The notes beneath the pieces are model-generated. The model made no database searches, was not told where the DNA came from, and saw nothing but the letters and a program-made list of their open reading frames with translations. 64,000 bases of DNA from Borreliella bissettiae DN127 (lineage in GTDB: Bacteria > Spirochaetota > Spirochaetia > Borreliales > Borreliaceae): assembly GCF_000222305.1 (NCBI RefSeq), contig NC_015921.1:496001-560000 (forward strand), read 5' to 3'. The translations under genes were made by a program, and so were the position numbers. Below, in pieces: positions 1 to 8,232 of the stretch. Positions within the stretch are counted from its first letter, which is position 1; every line of letters starts with the position of its first letter.

Positions 1-554
1 AAATTAGTCATGGGTCTATTTATAATGCTATAAAAAATGAGTTGTCTAATCTTAGGGTTGGAACATCTTCAACTAAAACCAGATCAGAGGTTAGGGGGAG
101 TTCTAAAAAGCCTTGGAAGCAAAAAGGAACCGGTAGAGCCAGGGTTGGTACAAAGCGAAATCCAATTTGGATTGGCGGAGGCATAGCATTAGGGCCAAAG
201 CCTAGGGATTATAGCTATAGATTGCCTAAAAAGGTAAAAAAGCTTGCATTTAAGTCTGTATTAAGTTTGCGGGCTGCTGATGAAAATAGTTTTAAAGTTA
301 TTGAGAATTTTAATATTGAATCTGGAAAAACTAAAGATCTTGCCTTAATAATAAAAAATTTCGCAAGTTTTAATGGTAAGGTGGTTGTTCTTTTGGGCAA
401 TGATGATCAGATGATAAAAAGGGCCGGTAAAAATATAAGAGATTTAAAGATTTTATCTTTTGATAAACTTAGGGTTGTTGATTTATTTTATGCTAAGAAT
501 TTAATAGCTTTAGAATCTGCTGTTAACAAGCTCAATGAGTTTTACATTAAATAA
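1..554 (+). CDS. rplD: 50S ribosomal protein L4, 5'-truncated
   Basis: L4 of the large ribosomal subunit; in other bacteria it also lines the exit tunnel and can autoregulate the S10 operon. The frame is open from position 3 to the stop at 552-554 with no stop upstream, so the gene enters from outside the window. About 183 codons are visible, and roughly 25 N-terminal residues are missing against the usual length near 209. The TTG at 42 lies inside the conserved N-terminal part and is not the start. The Arg/Lys/Gly-rich stretch with KPWKQKGTGRAR is the typical L4 internal loop. It is followed 20 bases later by rplW in the S10 order. Confidence 0.97.
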   Translation, partial: ISHGSIYNAIKNELSNLRVGTSSTKTRSEVRGSSKKPWKQKGTGRARVGTKRNPIWIGGGIALGPKPRDYSYRLPKKVKKLAFKSVLSLRAADENSFKVIENFNIESGKTKDLALIIKNFASFNGKVVVLLGNDDQMIKRAGKNIRDLKILSFDKLRVVDLFYAKNLIALESAVNKLNEFYIK

Positions 555-574
555 AAAGGATGTTGAGGATAAGT

Positions 575-871
575 ATGAAGGCTTATGATATAATAGTTTC
601 ACCTATGCTTACTGAAAAAACTAATACTCAAAGGGAAAGTATTAATGTTTATGTTTTTAAGGTTAATAAAAGGGCAAATAAAAAAGAGGTTGGTGCAGCA
701 ATAAAAGAACTTTTCAATGTTACTCCAGTATCGTGTAATTTGCTCAATATTAAAAGTAAAGCCAAGGTTGTGGTGTCTAGAAAAGGGTATCCCGTAGGCA
801 AAGGAAAAACTTCTTCATGGAAGAAGGCATATGTTTATCTCAAAAAAGAAGATAAAATAGATATTTTTTAG
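575..871 (+). CDS. rplW: 50S ribosomal protein L23
   Basis: L23, an early-binding large-subunit protein beside the tunnel exit, where it docks signal recognition particle and trigger factor. The product is 98 residues, the normal length. An in-frame ATG at 560 would add five residues, but GAGG at 565-568 is correctly spaced for the ATG at 575, so I choose 575. The ends LTEKTN and GRKGYPVGKGKT-like C-terminal basic segment fit the family. It lies between rplD and rplB, as in other S10 operons. Confidence 0.95.
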   Translation: MKAYDIIVSPMLTEKTNTQRESINVYVFKVNKRANKKEVGAAIKELFNVTPVSCNLLNIKSKAKVVVSRKGYPVGKGKTSSWKKAYVYLKKEDKIDIF

Positions 872-892
872 TGGTTTTGGAGAAAAATAAAT

Positions 893-1726
893 ATGGGTAT
901 TAAGACTTATAAGCCAAAAACTTCTTCTTTGCGCTATAAGACGACTTTATCTTTTGATGATTTGAGCAAAGGTAATGATCCTTTGAAATCTTTAACAAAA
1001 GGTAAAAAATTTAAATCGGGCAGAGATTCTTCTGGTAGGATTAGTGTTAGAAGAAGGGGTGGTGGGCATAAGAGAAGGTATAGGTTGATTGATTTTAATC
1101 GAAGAGATAAATTTAGCATTCCTGCTCGAGTTTCGTCTATTGAATATGATCCTAATAGAAGTGCTAATATAGCTTTGCTTGTTTATAAAGATGGAGAAAA
1201 AAGATACATTATTTCTCCTAAAGGCATTAAGGTTGGAGATGTTTTGGAAAGTGGTCCGAATGCCCCAATTAAAATTGGCAATGCCTTGCCTCTTGAAAAT
1301 ATTCCTATTGGAAGAACTGTTCACAATATTGAGCTTAATGTGGGAAGGGGTGGACAGCTTGTAAGAAGTGCTGGTGGATATGCTATGATACTTGCTTCTG
1401 AAGGGAATTATGTCACTGTAAAATTATCATCTGGTGAGATGAGATTGATTTTTAAAAAATGTATTGCAACAATTGGTGAGATTGGAAATGAAGATTATGC
1501 CAATATTTCTATAGGTAAAGCTGGTAAAAGTAGGTGGCTTGGTAGAAGGCCCAAGGTTAGAGGTGTTGCTATGAATCCTGTTGATCACCCACATGGTGGT
1601 GGTGAAGGGAAAACCTCTGGAGGTCGCCATCCTGTGTCTCCTTGGGGACAGCCTACTAAGGGTTATAAGACTCGCAAGAAGAAGAGATATTCAGATAAGT
1701 TTATTATTAAAAGAAGAAATAAATAG
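893..1726 (+). CDS. rplB: 50S ribosomal protein L2
   Basis: L2, a primary 23S rRNA-binding protein next to the peptidyl transferase centre and needed for subunit joining. The 277-residue length is standard. The conserved C-terminal motif HPHGGGEG is present with histidines at residues 232 and 234; the equivalent region reaches towards the active site in other ribosomes. The N-terminal oligonucleotide-binding part carries the usual [12 protein letters not shown] basic run. A GGAG site lies about a dozen bases before the ATG. Part of the S10 gene order. Confidence 0.98.
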   Translation: MGIKTYKPKTSSLRYKTTLSFDDLSKGNDPLKSLTKGKKFKSGRDSSGRISVRRRGGGHKRRYRLIDFNRRDKFSIPARVSSIEYDPNRSANIALLVYKDGEKRYIISPKGIKVGDVLESGPNAPIKIGNALPLENIPIGRTVHNIELNVGRGGQLVRSAGGYAMILASEGNYVTVKLSSGEMRLIFKKCIATIGEIGNEDYANISIGKAGKSRWLGRRPKVRGVAMNPVDHPHGGGEGKTSGGRHPVSPWGQPTKGYKTRKKKRYSDKFIIKRRNK

Positions 1727-1735
1727 GAGAGCATA

Positions 1736-2014
1736 GTGGCAAGATCTATTAAAAAAGGGCCTTTTATAGAAAAGAGTCTTTATCAAAAAGTTTTATCATC
1801 TTTTGGAAGTGAGAAGAGGGTTGTTATTAAAACTTACTCCAGATCTTCAACAATAATTCCTGAGATGGTAAGTCTTACTATATCTGTTTACAATGGCAAA
1901 ACTTTTATACCTATTTATATTACTGAGGATCTTGTAGGGCATAAGCTTGGCGAGTTTTCACCTACAAGGATTTTTAGGGGGCATGCTAAGTCAGACAAAA
2001 AGGGAAGGAAGTAG
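1736..2014 (+). CDS. rpsS: 30S ribosomal protein S19
   Basis: S19, which with S13 forms the head of the small subunit and contacts tRNA. It is 92 residues, normal size, and starts with GTG at 1736 directly after a GGAGAG site at 1725-1731. The beginning ARSIKKGPF and the end HKLGEFSPTRIFRGH are diagnostic of S19. It lies 9 bases after rplB and 6 before rplV, so it is co-transcribed with both. Confidence 0.97.
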   Translation: MARSIKKGPFIEKSLYQKVLSSFGSEKRVVIKTYSRSSTIIPEMVSLTISVYNGKTFIPIYITEDLVGHKLGEFSPTRIFRGHAKSDKKGRK

Positions 2015-2020
2015 GTAGTT

Positions 2021-2383
2021 ATGTTGGTAGATAGAAGATATACAGCAAGGGGCAAAAATTTGCCCTCTTCTCCAAAAAAAGTTAGGCCGATAGCTGACAA
2101 TATACGGGGGGAGTCTTATATTAAAGCTATTGCAGTGCTTTGTTCTATGCCTAATAAAGGAGCTAAGCTTTTAGAAAAAGTTGTTAAATCAGCAGCATCA
2201 AATGCGATGTATCACAATAAAAATCTTTCCGAAGATATGATATTTGTTAAAACAGTTATGGTTGATGATGGGCGTCGTCGTAAAAAGATTTGGCCTAGAG
2301 CCAGGGGTAGGGCTGACAGGCTTGTTAATAGAAATTGTCATATTTTTGTTGAAGTTGATGAAAAAAAAGATATTAAAGGATAA
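2021..2383 (+). CDS. rplV: 50S ribosomal protein L22
   Basis: L22 binds all 23S rRNA domains and extends a beta-hairpin into the exit tunnel. The 120-residue product has the family pattern SPKKVRPIADNIRG near the start and RARGRADR in the hairpin region. The ATG at 2021 follows a GGAAGG-type site at the end of rpsS. The stop lies 3 bases before rpsC, suggesting coupled translation. Confidence 0.96.
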   Translation: MLVDRRYTARGKNLPSSPKKVRPIADNIRGESYIKAIAVLCSMPNKGAKLLEKVVKSAASNAMYHNKNLSEDMIFVKTVMVDDGRRRKKIWPRARGRADRLVNRNCHIFVEVDEKKDIKG

Positions 2384-2386
2384 AGC

Positions 2387-3268
2387 ATGGGCCAAAAAGT
2401 ACATCCATATAGCTTAAGGGTAAAAATTAATAAGGATTGGAAATCAAAATGGTATTTTGATAAAAAATTGTATTCTGCAATTCTTCATGAAGACTTTTTA
2501 ATAAGGCGAGAAATTATGAAGTTTCTTAAAGGGATTAAATTTGATATTTCTGATATAGAAATAATTAGAAATAATCCTCAAAAAGTAACAGTAGTAATTG
2601 TTACTCCAAGGCCCGGTTCTGTGATAGGGCTTAAAGGTTCTAATCTTGAAAAAATTGGTCAATTGTTAACTAAAAAAATTTCTAAAAAGATTAGCATTAA
2701 GATTAAAGAGGTTAAAAGACCGGAGCTTGATGCTCAAATTATTGCTAATGGGATTGCAAAGCAAGTAGAAAATAGAGCGTCTTATAGAAAAGTTTTAAAA
2801 TCATCCCTTTCTTCTTCTATGTTAAAAGGTGCTCAAGGGCTAAAAATTAAGATTGCTGGTAGACTTGGTGGGGCAGAGATTGCTCGAAGCTTTGAGGTTA
2901 AGGAAGGTCGGGTTCCTTTGCATACTCTTAGAGCCAATATAGATTATGGATTTTCTGAGGCTCAAACCACTTATGGCATTATTGGGGTTAAGGTTTGGTT
3001 ATTTAAAGGTGAAGTTTTGGGAAGACAAACCAATTCTGATGCTGGCCAGGTAATAAATAAAAAGCCTTTTAGGGAAAGAGGCGATGCTGTTAAAAATTTT
3101 GATAAAATTTTAAATAATAGAGAAAAGACTAATGAAAAGCAAATCAGGCTTTTGAATAAAAAAGATGGACTGTCTAAAGATGAAGTAGATCTTTTAAATA
3201 AAAAAAAACCTAGTTCGTCTTTTTCTAAAGAAAGAGACGATTTTAGCGAGCAGGATATTGGAGGATAA
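2387..3268 (+). CDS. rpsC: 30S ribosomal protein S3 with long C-terminal tail
   Basis: S3 forms part of the mRNA entry channel and its helicase activity in the small-subunit head. The first ~215 residues are a normal S3: N-terminal KH domain with the GSVIGLKGSNLE loop and a C-terminal domain ending near GVKVWLFKGEVLG. The product is 293 residues whereas bacterial S3 is usually about 210-235. The extra ~75 residues are Lys/Asn/Asp-rich and look disordered. AAGGA just before the ATG serves as ribosome-binding site inside rplV's end. Next gene rplP starts 4 bases after the stop. Confidence 0.97.
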   Translation: MGQKVHPYSLRVKINKDWKSKWYFDKKLYSAILHEDFLIRREIMKFLKGIKFDISDIEIIRNNPQKVTVVIVTPRPGSVIGLKGSNLEKIGQLLTKKISKKISIKIKEVKRPELDAQIIANGIAKQVENRASYRKVLKSSLSSSMLKGAQGLKIKIAGRLGGAEIARSFEVKEGRVPLHTLRANIDYGFSEAQTTYGIIGVKVWLFKGEVLGRQTNSDAGQVINKKPFRERGDAVKNFDKILNNREKTNEKQIRLLNKKDGLSKDEVDLLNKKKPSSSFSKERDDFSEQDIGG

Positions 3269-3272
3269 TTAG

Positions 3273-3689
3273 ATGTTAAGTCCAAAAAAAGTTAAATATA
3301 GAAAGAAGCAAAGAGGAAGATTGTCTGGAGAGGCTCAAAAGGGCAATAAAATTTCTTTTGGTGAATATGGACTTGTTTCTTTGGAAACAAATTTTATTAC
3401 TGCTCGTCAAATTGAGGCTGCTCGTATTGCAATGACTCGTAAAATAAAAAGAGGTGGAAGGGTTTGGATAAGAATATTTCCCGATATTCCTTATACTAAA
3501 AAACCGGCCGAAACTAGAATGGGTAAAGGTAAGGGGGGTGTTGATCATTGGAATGCCCCTGTTAAGCTTGGTACCGTTATGTTTGAAATGTCAGGAGTTG
3601 TAGAAGAGCTTGCTCAAGAGGCAATGTCGCTTGCGAGCTCTAAGCTTCCAGTAAAAACCATGTTTGTTGTAAGGCGAGATTTGAGGTAA
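3273..3689 (+). CDS. rplP: 50S ribosomal protein L16
   Basis: L16 helps position aminoacyl-tRNA in the A site of the large subunit. The 138-residue length and the motifs [31 protein letters not shown] and [11 protein letters not shown] are those of bacterial L16. The ATG follows the GGAGGA at the end of rpsC. It sits between rpsC and rpmC as in the standard S10 operon. Confidence 0.97.
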   Translation: MLSPKKVKYRKKQRGRLSGEAQKGNKISFGEYGLVSLETNFITARQIEAARIAMTRKIKRGGRVWIRIFPDIPYTKKPAETRMGKGKGGVDHWNAPVKLGTVMFEMSGVVEELAQEAMSLASSKLPVKTMFVVRRDLR

Positions 3690-3691
3690 TT

Positions 3692-3892
3692 ATGTTGAAA
3701 AATTTTAAAAATTTTACTCTTGAGGATATGAAGGCTAAAAGGCTAGAATTAAAGAAGGAATATTTAGATTTAAGATTTAAATCTGTTGTTGGTCATGTTG
3801 AAAATCCTTTAAAGAAAAGAGAGATTAGACGTGATATTGCAAGGCTTAATACAATAATTTATGAATATGAATTAGGTATTAGAAAGGTTTAG
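3692..3892 (+). CDS. rpmC: 50S ribosomal protein L29
   Basis: L29 is a small two-helix protein near the tunnel exit. The 66-residue product shows the expected sequence of charged helices, including [11 protein letters not shown] and the terminal [12 protein letters not shown]. The ATG is 3 bases after the rplP stop, and rpsQ starts 3 bases after its own stop, so translation of the three is probably coupled. Confidence 0.95.
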   Translation: MLKNFKNFTLEDMKAKRLELKKEYLDLRFKSVVGHVENPLKKREIRRDIARLNTIIYEYELGIRKV

Positions 3893-3894
3893 AT

Positions 3895-4149
3895 ATGGCA
3901 AGAGAAAATAAAAAAGAATTAATTGGTAAAGTTATTAGTGATAAGATGTCTAAGACTATAGTAGTAGAAATTGTTCAAAGAAAGATGCATCCAATTTATC
4001 ACAAGTATTTAAAAGTTAGTAAAAAAGTTAAAGCACATGATGAAAAAGAAGTTTCAAGGGTTGGCGATAAAGTAAAAATTATTGAAGTTCGACCTATTAG
4101 TAAAGACAAAAGATGGTCTCTTGTTGAGGTTTTAGAAAAATTAAAATAG
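3895..4149 (+). CDS. rpsQ: 30S ribosomal protein S17
   Basis: S17 is a primary 16S rRNA-binding OB-fold protein. The 84-residue product shows [16 protein letters not shown] near the start and the motif HPIYHKYLK, as in bacterial S17. It is packed between rpmC and rplN. The 27-base gap before rplN carries a strong AAAGGAGG site. Confidence 0.96.
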   Translation: MARENKKELIGKVISDKMSKTIVVEIVQRKMHPIYHKYLKVSKKVKAHDEKEVSRVGDKVKIIEVRPISKDKRWSLVEVLEKLK

Positions 4150-4176
4150 TTTTGATTTTTCTAAAGGAGGTTGATT

Positions 4177-4545
4177 ATGATTCAGATGCAGACTTATTTA
4201 ACAATTGCGGATAATACTGGTGGCAAGGTGGCTCAATGCATTAAGGTGCTTGGTGGTAGTAAAAGGCGTTATGCCAAAATTGGGGATATAATAACTATTG
4301 TAGTAAAACAAGCAATTCCTAATTCTTCTGTTAAAAAAGGAGATGTTTATAAAGCCGTAATTGTTAGAACTTCTAAAGAAGTAAGACGCAAGAACGGGAC
4401 TTATGTTAGGTTTGATGATAATGCTTGTGTGATACTTGATGCTAATTTAAGTCCTAGGGGCAAAAGGGTATTTGGACCTGTTGCAAGAGAACTTAGGGAT
4501 GCTAATTTTATGAAGGTAGTATCATTAGCTTCAGAGGTTATATAG
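4177..4545 (+). CDS. rplN: 50S ribosomal protein L14
   Basis: L14 forms an intersubunit bridge and sits under the GTPase-factor side of the large subunit. I choose the ATG at 4177 because AAAGGAGG (4163-4170) is 6 bases upstream; the in-frame TTG at 4171 directly abuts that site and cannot use it. This gives 122 residues, the standard length, beginning [15 protein letters not shown], with the typical [10 protein letters not shown] and [15 protein letters not shown] motifs. Confidence 0.97.
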   Translation: MIQMQTYLTIADNTGGKVAQCIKVLGGSKRRYAKIGDIITIVVKQAIPNSSVKKGDVYKAVIVRTSKEVRRKNGTYVRFDDNACVILDANLSPRGKRVFGPVARELRDANFMKVVSLASEVI

Positions 4546-4559
4546 CAAAAGGGGGTTTT

Positions 4560-4865
4560 GTGAAGACAAAGTTGAAGATAGGAGATAGCGTAAAAATTCT
4601 TTCTGGAAAAGATAAGGGAAGAATAGGTAAGATTGCTAGTATAAATAGAAAAAAAAATAAAGTTATTGTTGAGTCTTGCAATATGGTTAAAAAAGTCATT
4701 AAAGCTAGGACGCCCCAAGAAAAAGGTAGAATAATAGATAAAGAGGCCGCTATAGATATTTCAAATGTGATGATATTTGTTAAGGGAACTTCTTCAAGAT
4801 TAGGCATTAGATTTGAAAATAATGAAAAAATAAGGTATCTTAAAAAAAATGGACAGAGGATATAG
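4560..4865 (+). CDS. rplX: 50S ribosomal protein L24
   Basis: L24 is one of the two assembly-initiator proteins of the large subunit. The 101-residue product has a KOW motif in the first ~35 residues ([18 protein letters not shown]). It starts with GTG at 4560, about 5 bases after a GGGGG run that acts as ribosome-binding site. It lies 14 bases after rplN and 5 before rplE. Confidence 0.96.
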   Translation: MKTKLKIGDSVKILSGKDKGRIGKIASINRKKNKVIVESCNMVKKVIKARTPQEKGRIIDKEAAIDISNVMIFVKGTSSRLGIRFENNEKIRYLKKNGQRI

Positions 4866-4870
4866 AGTTT

Positions 4871-5419
4871 ATGAATTATGTTCCTGAATTGAAGAGGTAT
4901 TATAAAGACAGCGTTATAAAAGAGCTTGTTAAGGAATTTGAATATAAATCTATAATGCAAGTTCCCAAGCTTGAGAAAATAGTAGTTTCTGTAGGCGTTG
5001 GAGAGGCTGTTAAAAATAAGAAGTTATTAGATTCTGCTGTTTTAGAGCTTGCTCAGATTACTGGTCAGAAAGCTGTAAAGACAAAAGCAAAAAAAGCAAT
5101 AGCCGGGTTTAAAATTAGACAAGGGCAAGAAATAGGCGCTAAAGTTACACTTAGGGGTAATGCGATGTATGAATTTTTATATAAGCTTATTCATTTAGCA
5201 TTGCCAAGAGTTAAGGATTTTAGAGGAATCAATGGGGATGCTTTTGATGGTAATGGAAATTATTCTTTTGGGATAACGGAGCAAATAATATTTTCTGAGA
5301 TAGACTATGATAAAATAGAGAGAATATCTGGTTTAAATATTACAATTGTGACAACAGCTTCAAATGATAAAGAAAGCAAAGCTTTGCTTTTGAAATTTGG
5401 AATGCCGTTTAGTAATTAG
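4871..5419 (+). CDS. rplE: 50S ribosomal protein L5
   Basis: L5 binds 5S rRNA and forms the central protuberance, contacting P-site tRNA. The 182-residue product carries the conserved motifs [36 protein letters not shown] and [11 protein letters not shown]. The start follows an AGAGG-type site. The family's normal length is about 180, so the gene is complete. Confidence 0.98.
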   Translation: MNYVPELKRYYKDSVIKELVKEFEYKSIMQVPKLEKIVVSVGVGEAVKNKKLLDSAVLELAQITGQKAVKTKAKKAIAGFKIRQGQEIGAKVTLRGNAMYEFLYKLIHLALPRVKDFRGINGDAFDGNGNYSFGITEQIIFSEIDYDKIERISGLNITIVTTASNDKESKALLLKFGMPFSN

Positions 5420-5435
5420 GGGATTTATAAGGTAT

Positions 5436-5621
5436 ATGGCAAAAAAATCAATGATTATTAGGGCTTTAAGAAAGCCTAAGTATAAAACAAGGCAAAATAA
5501 TAGATGTAAGTTGTGTGGTCGTCCAAGAGGATATTTGAGAGATTTTTGTATGTGTAGAATATGTTTTAGAAAGTATGCGTCTGAAGGATTAATTCCTGGC
5601 GTTTCAAAATCAAGTTGGTAA
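5436..5621 (+). CDS. rpsN: 30S ribosomal protein S14, zinc-binding type
   Basis: S14 of the small-subunit head. The open frame extends back into rplE to an ATG at 5397, but the real start is the ATG at 5436 (AKKSMIIR), giving 61 residues, the length of the short zinc type. Two CXXC pairs (CKLC and CRIC) make the four-Cys zinc site, so this is the C-plus paralogue rather than the ~100-residue zinc-free form. A GGGGA site lies upstream. Confidence 0.96.
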
Positions 5622-5630
5622 GGGAATTTT

Positions 5631-6029
5631 ATGGCGATTACTTATTCAGTAGGAGACATGCTAACTAAATTAAGAAATGCAAGTAGAGTTAGGCATGGAT
5701 CTGTAGATTTAAAGATGTCTAATATGAATAAATCAATATTAAACATTCTTAAAGAAGAGGGTTATATTAGGGATTTTAATTTTTTAGAAAAGGAAGGAAT
5801 TGCTTTTATTAGGGTTTTGCTAAAGTATGACAGCAAAAGAAATCCTGTTATAAATAAAATAGATGCCATTTCCACTCCTGGTAGAAAAATTTATTCTTCA
5901 TATAAAAATATGCCAAGGATAAAGAATGGATATGGAATATTAATTATATCTTCTTCTCAGGGTGTTATTACTGGCAAGGAAGCTAAAGATAAAAAAATAG
6001 GTGGTGAGTTGATTTGCTCAGTTTGGTAG
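5631..6029 (+). CDS. rpsH: 30S ribosomal protein S8
   Basis: S8 is a primary 16S rRNA-binding protein and in some bacteria the translational repressor of the spc operon. The 132-residue product has the typical start DMLTKLRNASRVRHGSV and the C-terminal signature GKEAKDKKIGGELICSVW. It lies 9 bases after rpsN with an AAGGGAA site before its ATG. Confidence 0.97.
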   Translation: MAITYSVGDMLTKLRNASRVRHGSVDLKMSNMNKSILNILKEEGYIRDFNFLEKEGIAFIRVLLKYDSKRNPVINKIDAISTPGRKIYSSYKNMPRIKNGYGILIISSSQGVITGKEAKDKKIGGELICSVW

Positions 6030-6045
6030 TTTAATAGGGGGATGT

Positions 6046-6588
6046 ATGTCACGTATTGGAAGACTTCCGATAAAGATTCCAGATGCTGTTAAGGTTGATA
6101 TTAAAGACAACTTAGTAATAGTTGAAGGCATTAGGGGAAGATTAGTTCAAGATATAAAAGACAGTATTAATGTTAAAGTTGAGAATGGTAGTGTTATTGT
6201 TGACCGAGTTGTTAATGATAAAAAAGCAAAAGCTTACCACGGTCTTTACAGAAGTTTAATTTTTAACATGGTAAAAGGGGTGACTGAAGGATTTTCTAAG
6301 TCTCTTACTATAAATGGTATAGGATATAGGGTAGAGCAACAAGGCAATAGCCTTTTTTTAAGTCTTGGTTATTCAACTCAGTTTGAATATGTTGTTCCAG
6401 ATGGTATTAGTGTAAAGCTTGACGGAAATACTAAAATTTCTGTTGAAGGAATAGACAAGTTTAAGGTTGGTCAAGTTGCTGCTGAGATTAGAAGTTTAAA
6501 AAAACCAGAGCCATATAAAGGAAAGGGCATTAAATATGATAATGAAGTTATTAGAAGAAAAGTTGGAAAATCTGGTGTAAAAAAATAA
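6046..6588 (+). CDS. rplF: 50S ribosomal protein L6
   Basis: L6 lies near the sarcin-ricin loop and the factor-binding site. The 180-residue product begins [11 protein letters not shown] and ends with the signature [11 protein letters not shown] and a basic tail, both standard. A GGGGG site precedes the ATG. It stands between rpsH and rplR in spc order. Confidence 0.97.
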   Translation: MSRIGRLPIKIPDAVKVDIKDNLVIVEGIRGRLVQDIKDSINVKVENGSVIVDRVVNDKKAKAYHGLYRSLIFNMVKGVTEGFSKSLTINGIGYRVEQQGNSLFLSLGYSTQFEYVVPDGISVKLDGNTKISVEGIDKFKVGQVAAEIRSLKKPEPYKGKGIKYDNEVIRRKVGKSGVKK

Positions 6589-6604
6589 ATTTTGGGTAAT
6601 AGTT

Positions 6605-6964
6605 ATGAAAAAAATAAAAGAAGCAGAACAGAGAAAGCTTAGACGTAAAAAAAGAATAAAGGACAAAATAGGGCGTGGAGTAGCTAGTAGGCCGCGAATT
6701 ACCATATTTAAATCTAATAGGTATTTTTATGCGCAAGTTATAGATGATGCTAAGGGGCATACTGTTGCAAGTATTTCTACTATTGAAAAAAGTCTTAATT
6801 TAGGCAAAAATATTGATGATGTAAAAAAACTTGGAGAAGTTCTTGCTAAAAGGCTTAAGGATAAAAATATAAATAATCTTATTTTTGACAGAAATGGTTA
6901 TAAGTATCATGGGCTTATTGCAAGTTTTGCAACTTCTTTAAGAGAGTTTGGTATTAATATTTAA
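6605..6964 (+). CDS. rplR: 50S ribosomal protein L18
   Basis: L18 binds 5S rRNA with L5. The 119-residue product has a basic N-terminus ([13 protein letters not shown]), the motif [20 protein letters not shown], and the C-terminal [16 protein letters not shown]. The ribosome-binding site is weak (GGGTAATAG), the poorest in this cluster, so it may depend on coupling to rplF 16 bases upstream. Confidence 0.95.
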   Translation: MKKIKEAEQRKLRRKKRIKDKIGRGVASRPRITIFKSNRYFYAQVIDDAKGHTVASISTIEKSLNLGKNIDDVKKLGEVLAKRLKDKNINNLIFDRNGYKYHGLIASFATSLREFGINI

Positions 6965-6976
6965 GGGAGTGTATTT

Positions 6977-7474
6977 ATGGTAGATGTTCAGGCTCAGAGA
7001 AAGCAGATAGAAAAATTAATATCACTCAATAGAGTTACTAAGGTTGTTAAGGGTGGGAGAAGATTCTCTTTTGCTGCTTTTATGGTTGTTGGAGATGGAG
7101 AAGGACATGTTGGTTGGGGCTTTGGTAAAGCCAATGATGCTAGTGATGCAATAAAAAAAAGTTTAACAAGCGCTAGAAAGAATTTAAGATTTGTTCCTAT
7201 TAGAAAAGGAACATTGCCACATGAGGTTCTTGGTTGCTTTAAAAAAGCTAAAGTTTTAATCAAGCCGGCTACTCATGGTACTGGTGTTATTGCGGGGGGC
7301 CCTGTTCGTGCTGTAATGGAGGCTTTAGGAGTGCATGATATTTTGAGCAAATCTCTTGGCTCTAATAATTCTATGAATGTAGTAAAGGCGACTTTTAAGG
7401 CATTTGATTTAGTTTTGAATGCTGAAAAAGTGGCAGAAATGCGAGGAAAAACTTTGAAAACTTTATGGGGTTAA
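6977..7474 (+). CDS. rpsE: 30S ribosomal protein S5
   Basis: S5 shapes the mRNA entry site and affects decoding accuracy. The 165-residue product shows the dsRNA-binding fold with RVTKVVKGGRRFSFAAFMVV and GHVGWGFGKANDA, then the ATPATHGTGVIAGGPVR-like segment of the family. An AAGGGAG site lies ahead of the ATG. The stop overlaps the region of the rpmD ribosome-binding site. Confidence 0.97.
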   Translation: MVDVQAQRKQIEKLISLNRVTKVVKGGRRFSFAAFMVVGDGEGHVGWGFGKANDASDAIKKSLTSARKNLRFVPIRKGTLPHEVLGCFKKAKVLIKPATHGTGVIAGGPVRAVMEALGVHDILSKSLGSNNSMNVVKATFKAFDLVLNAEKVAEMRGKTLKTLWG

Positions 7475-7477
7475 TGT

Positions 7478-7783
7478 ATGATTAAAAGGAAATTGAGATT
7501 ACAACTAAAGAAAGCTAGGTTTAATGCTTCAAGGTCTAGATCTAAGAATAAATGTTTTATTAGAAGAATGGAAAATAATAGAAAAATTATTTCTAAAAAC
7601 AATATTAATGTGCAAGTTTTTCTTGTAAGAAGTCTTATTGGGAAATTAAATAAAAAAGTCAAAGTTTTAAAAGCATTAGGTTTGAATAAAATAGGCGATA
7701 AAAAGGTGCATTTTTTAAATGAATCTATTAAGGGCATGCTTAACGAGACTATTAATATGATTTTAATAAGCGAGGTAATGTAA
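7478..7783 (+). CDS. rpmD: 50S ribosomal protein L30 with N-terminal extension
   Basis: L30 of the large subunit. The C-terminal ~57 residues are a recognisable L30 ([41 protein letters not shown]). Bacterial L30 is normally about 60 residues; this one is 101, with a basic N-terminal extension of about 43 residues. An internal ATG at 7568 (residue 31) would shorten it but has no good ribosome-binding site, whereas GGGG at 7467-7470 serves the ATG at 7478. It overlaps the rplO start by one base. Confidence 0.88.
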   Translation: MIKRKLRLQLKKARFNASRSRSKNKCFIRRMENNRKIISKNNINVQVFLVRSLIGKLNKKVKVLKALGLNKIGDKKVHFLNESIKGMLNETINMILISEVM

Positions 7784-8220
7784 TGTTTAACCTGTTAAAG
7801 CCTAAGGGAGCTAGTAAGCGACGTAAAATTGTTGGCAGAGGTTCGGGTTCAGGACTTGGTAAAACTTCTGGGAGAGGTCAAAAGGGTCAAAAAGCAAGAA
7901 ATACTTCGCCAAGACTTGGATTTGAAGGTGGACAGACTCCTCTTTATAGGAGATTGCCAAGAAAAGGTTTTTCTAATAATGATTATAAATTGGAATATGC
8001 AATTGTTAGTCTTGGAGATATAGATAAAAAATTTAAGGATGGACAAGTTGTCAATTATGATACTTTGCTTGAAAATAAACTTATAAAAAAGAAAAATAAA
8101 AAAATTAAGATTTTGTCTAATGGTAAGCTTACAAAAAAAGTTTCTTTTGAGGTTTCTAAAATTTCTAAATCGGCTGAAAGTCTTGTAATAAAAATTGGCT
8201 GTACTATTAAATTGGTTTAA
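7783..8220 (+). CDS. rplO: 50S ribosomal protein L15
   Basis: L15 is a late-assembly protein of the large subunit. The 145-residue product has the Gly/Arg-rich start ([20 protein letters not shown]) and the motif [18 protein letters not shown], both diagnostic. Its ATG overlaps the rpmD stop by one base (TAATG), which implies translational coupling. secY follows after 12 bases. Confidence 0.97.
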   Translation: MFNLLKPKGASKRRKIVGRGSGSGLGKTSGRGQKGQKARNTSPRLGFEGGQTPLYRRLPRKGFSNNDYKLEYAIVSLGDIDKKFKDGQVVNYDTLLENKLIKKKNKKIKILSNGKLTKKVSFEVSKISKSAESLVIKIGCTIKLV

Positions 8221-8232
8221 AGTGGAATAAAA

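Noticed and set aside
42-554. TTG at 42 as start of rplD
   Set aside because: The frame is open back to position 3 and the conserved N-terminal part continues upstream; the gene is simply cut by the window edge.
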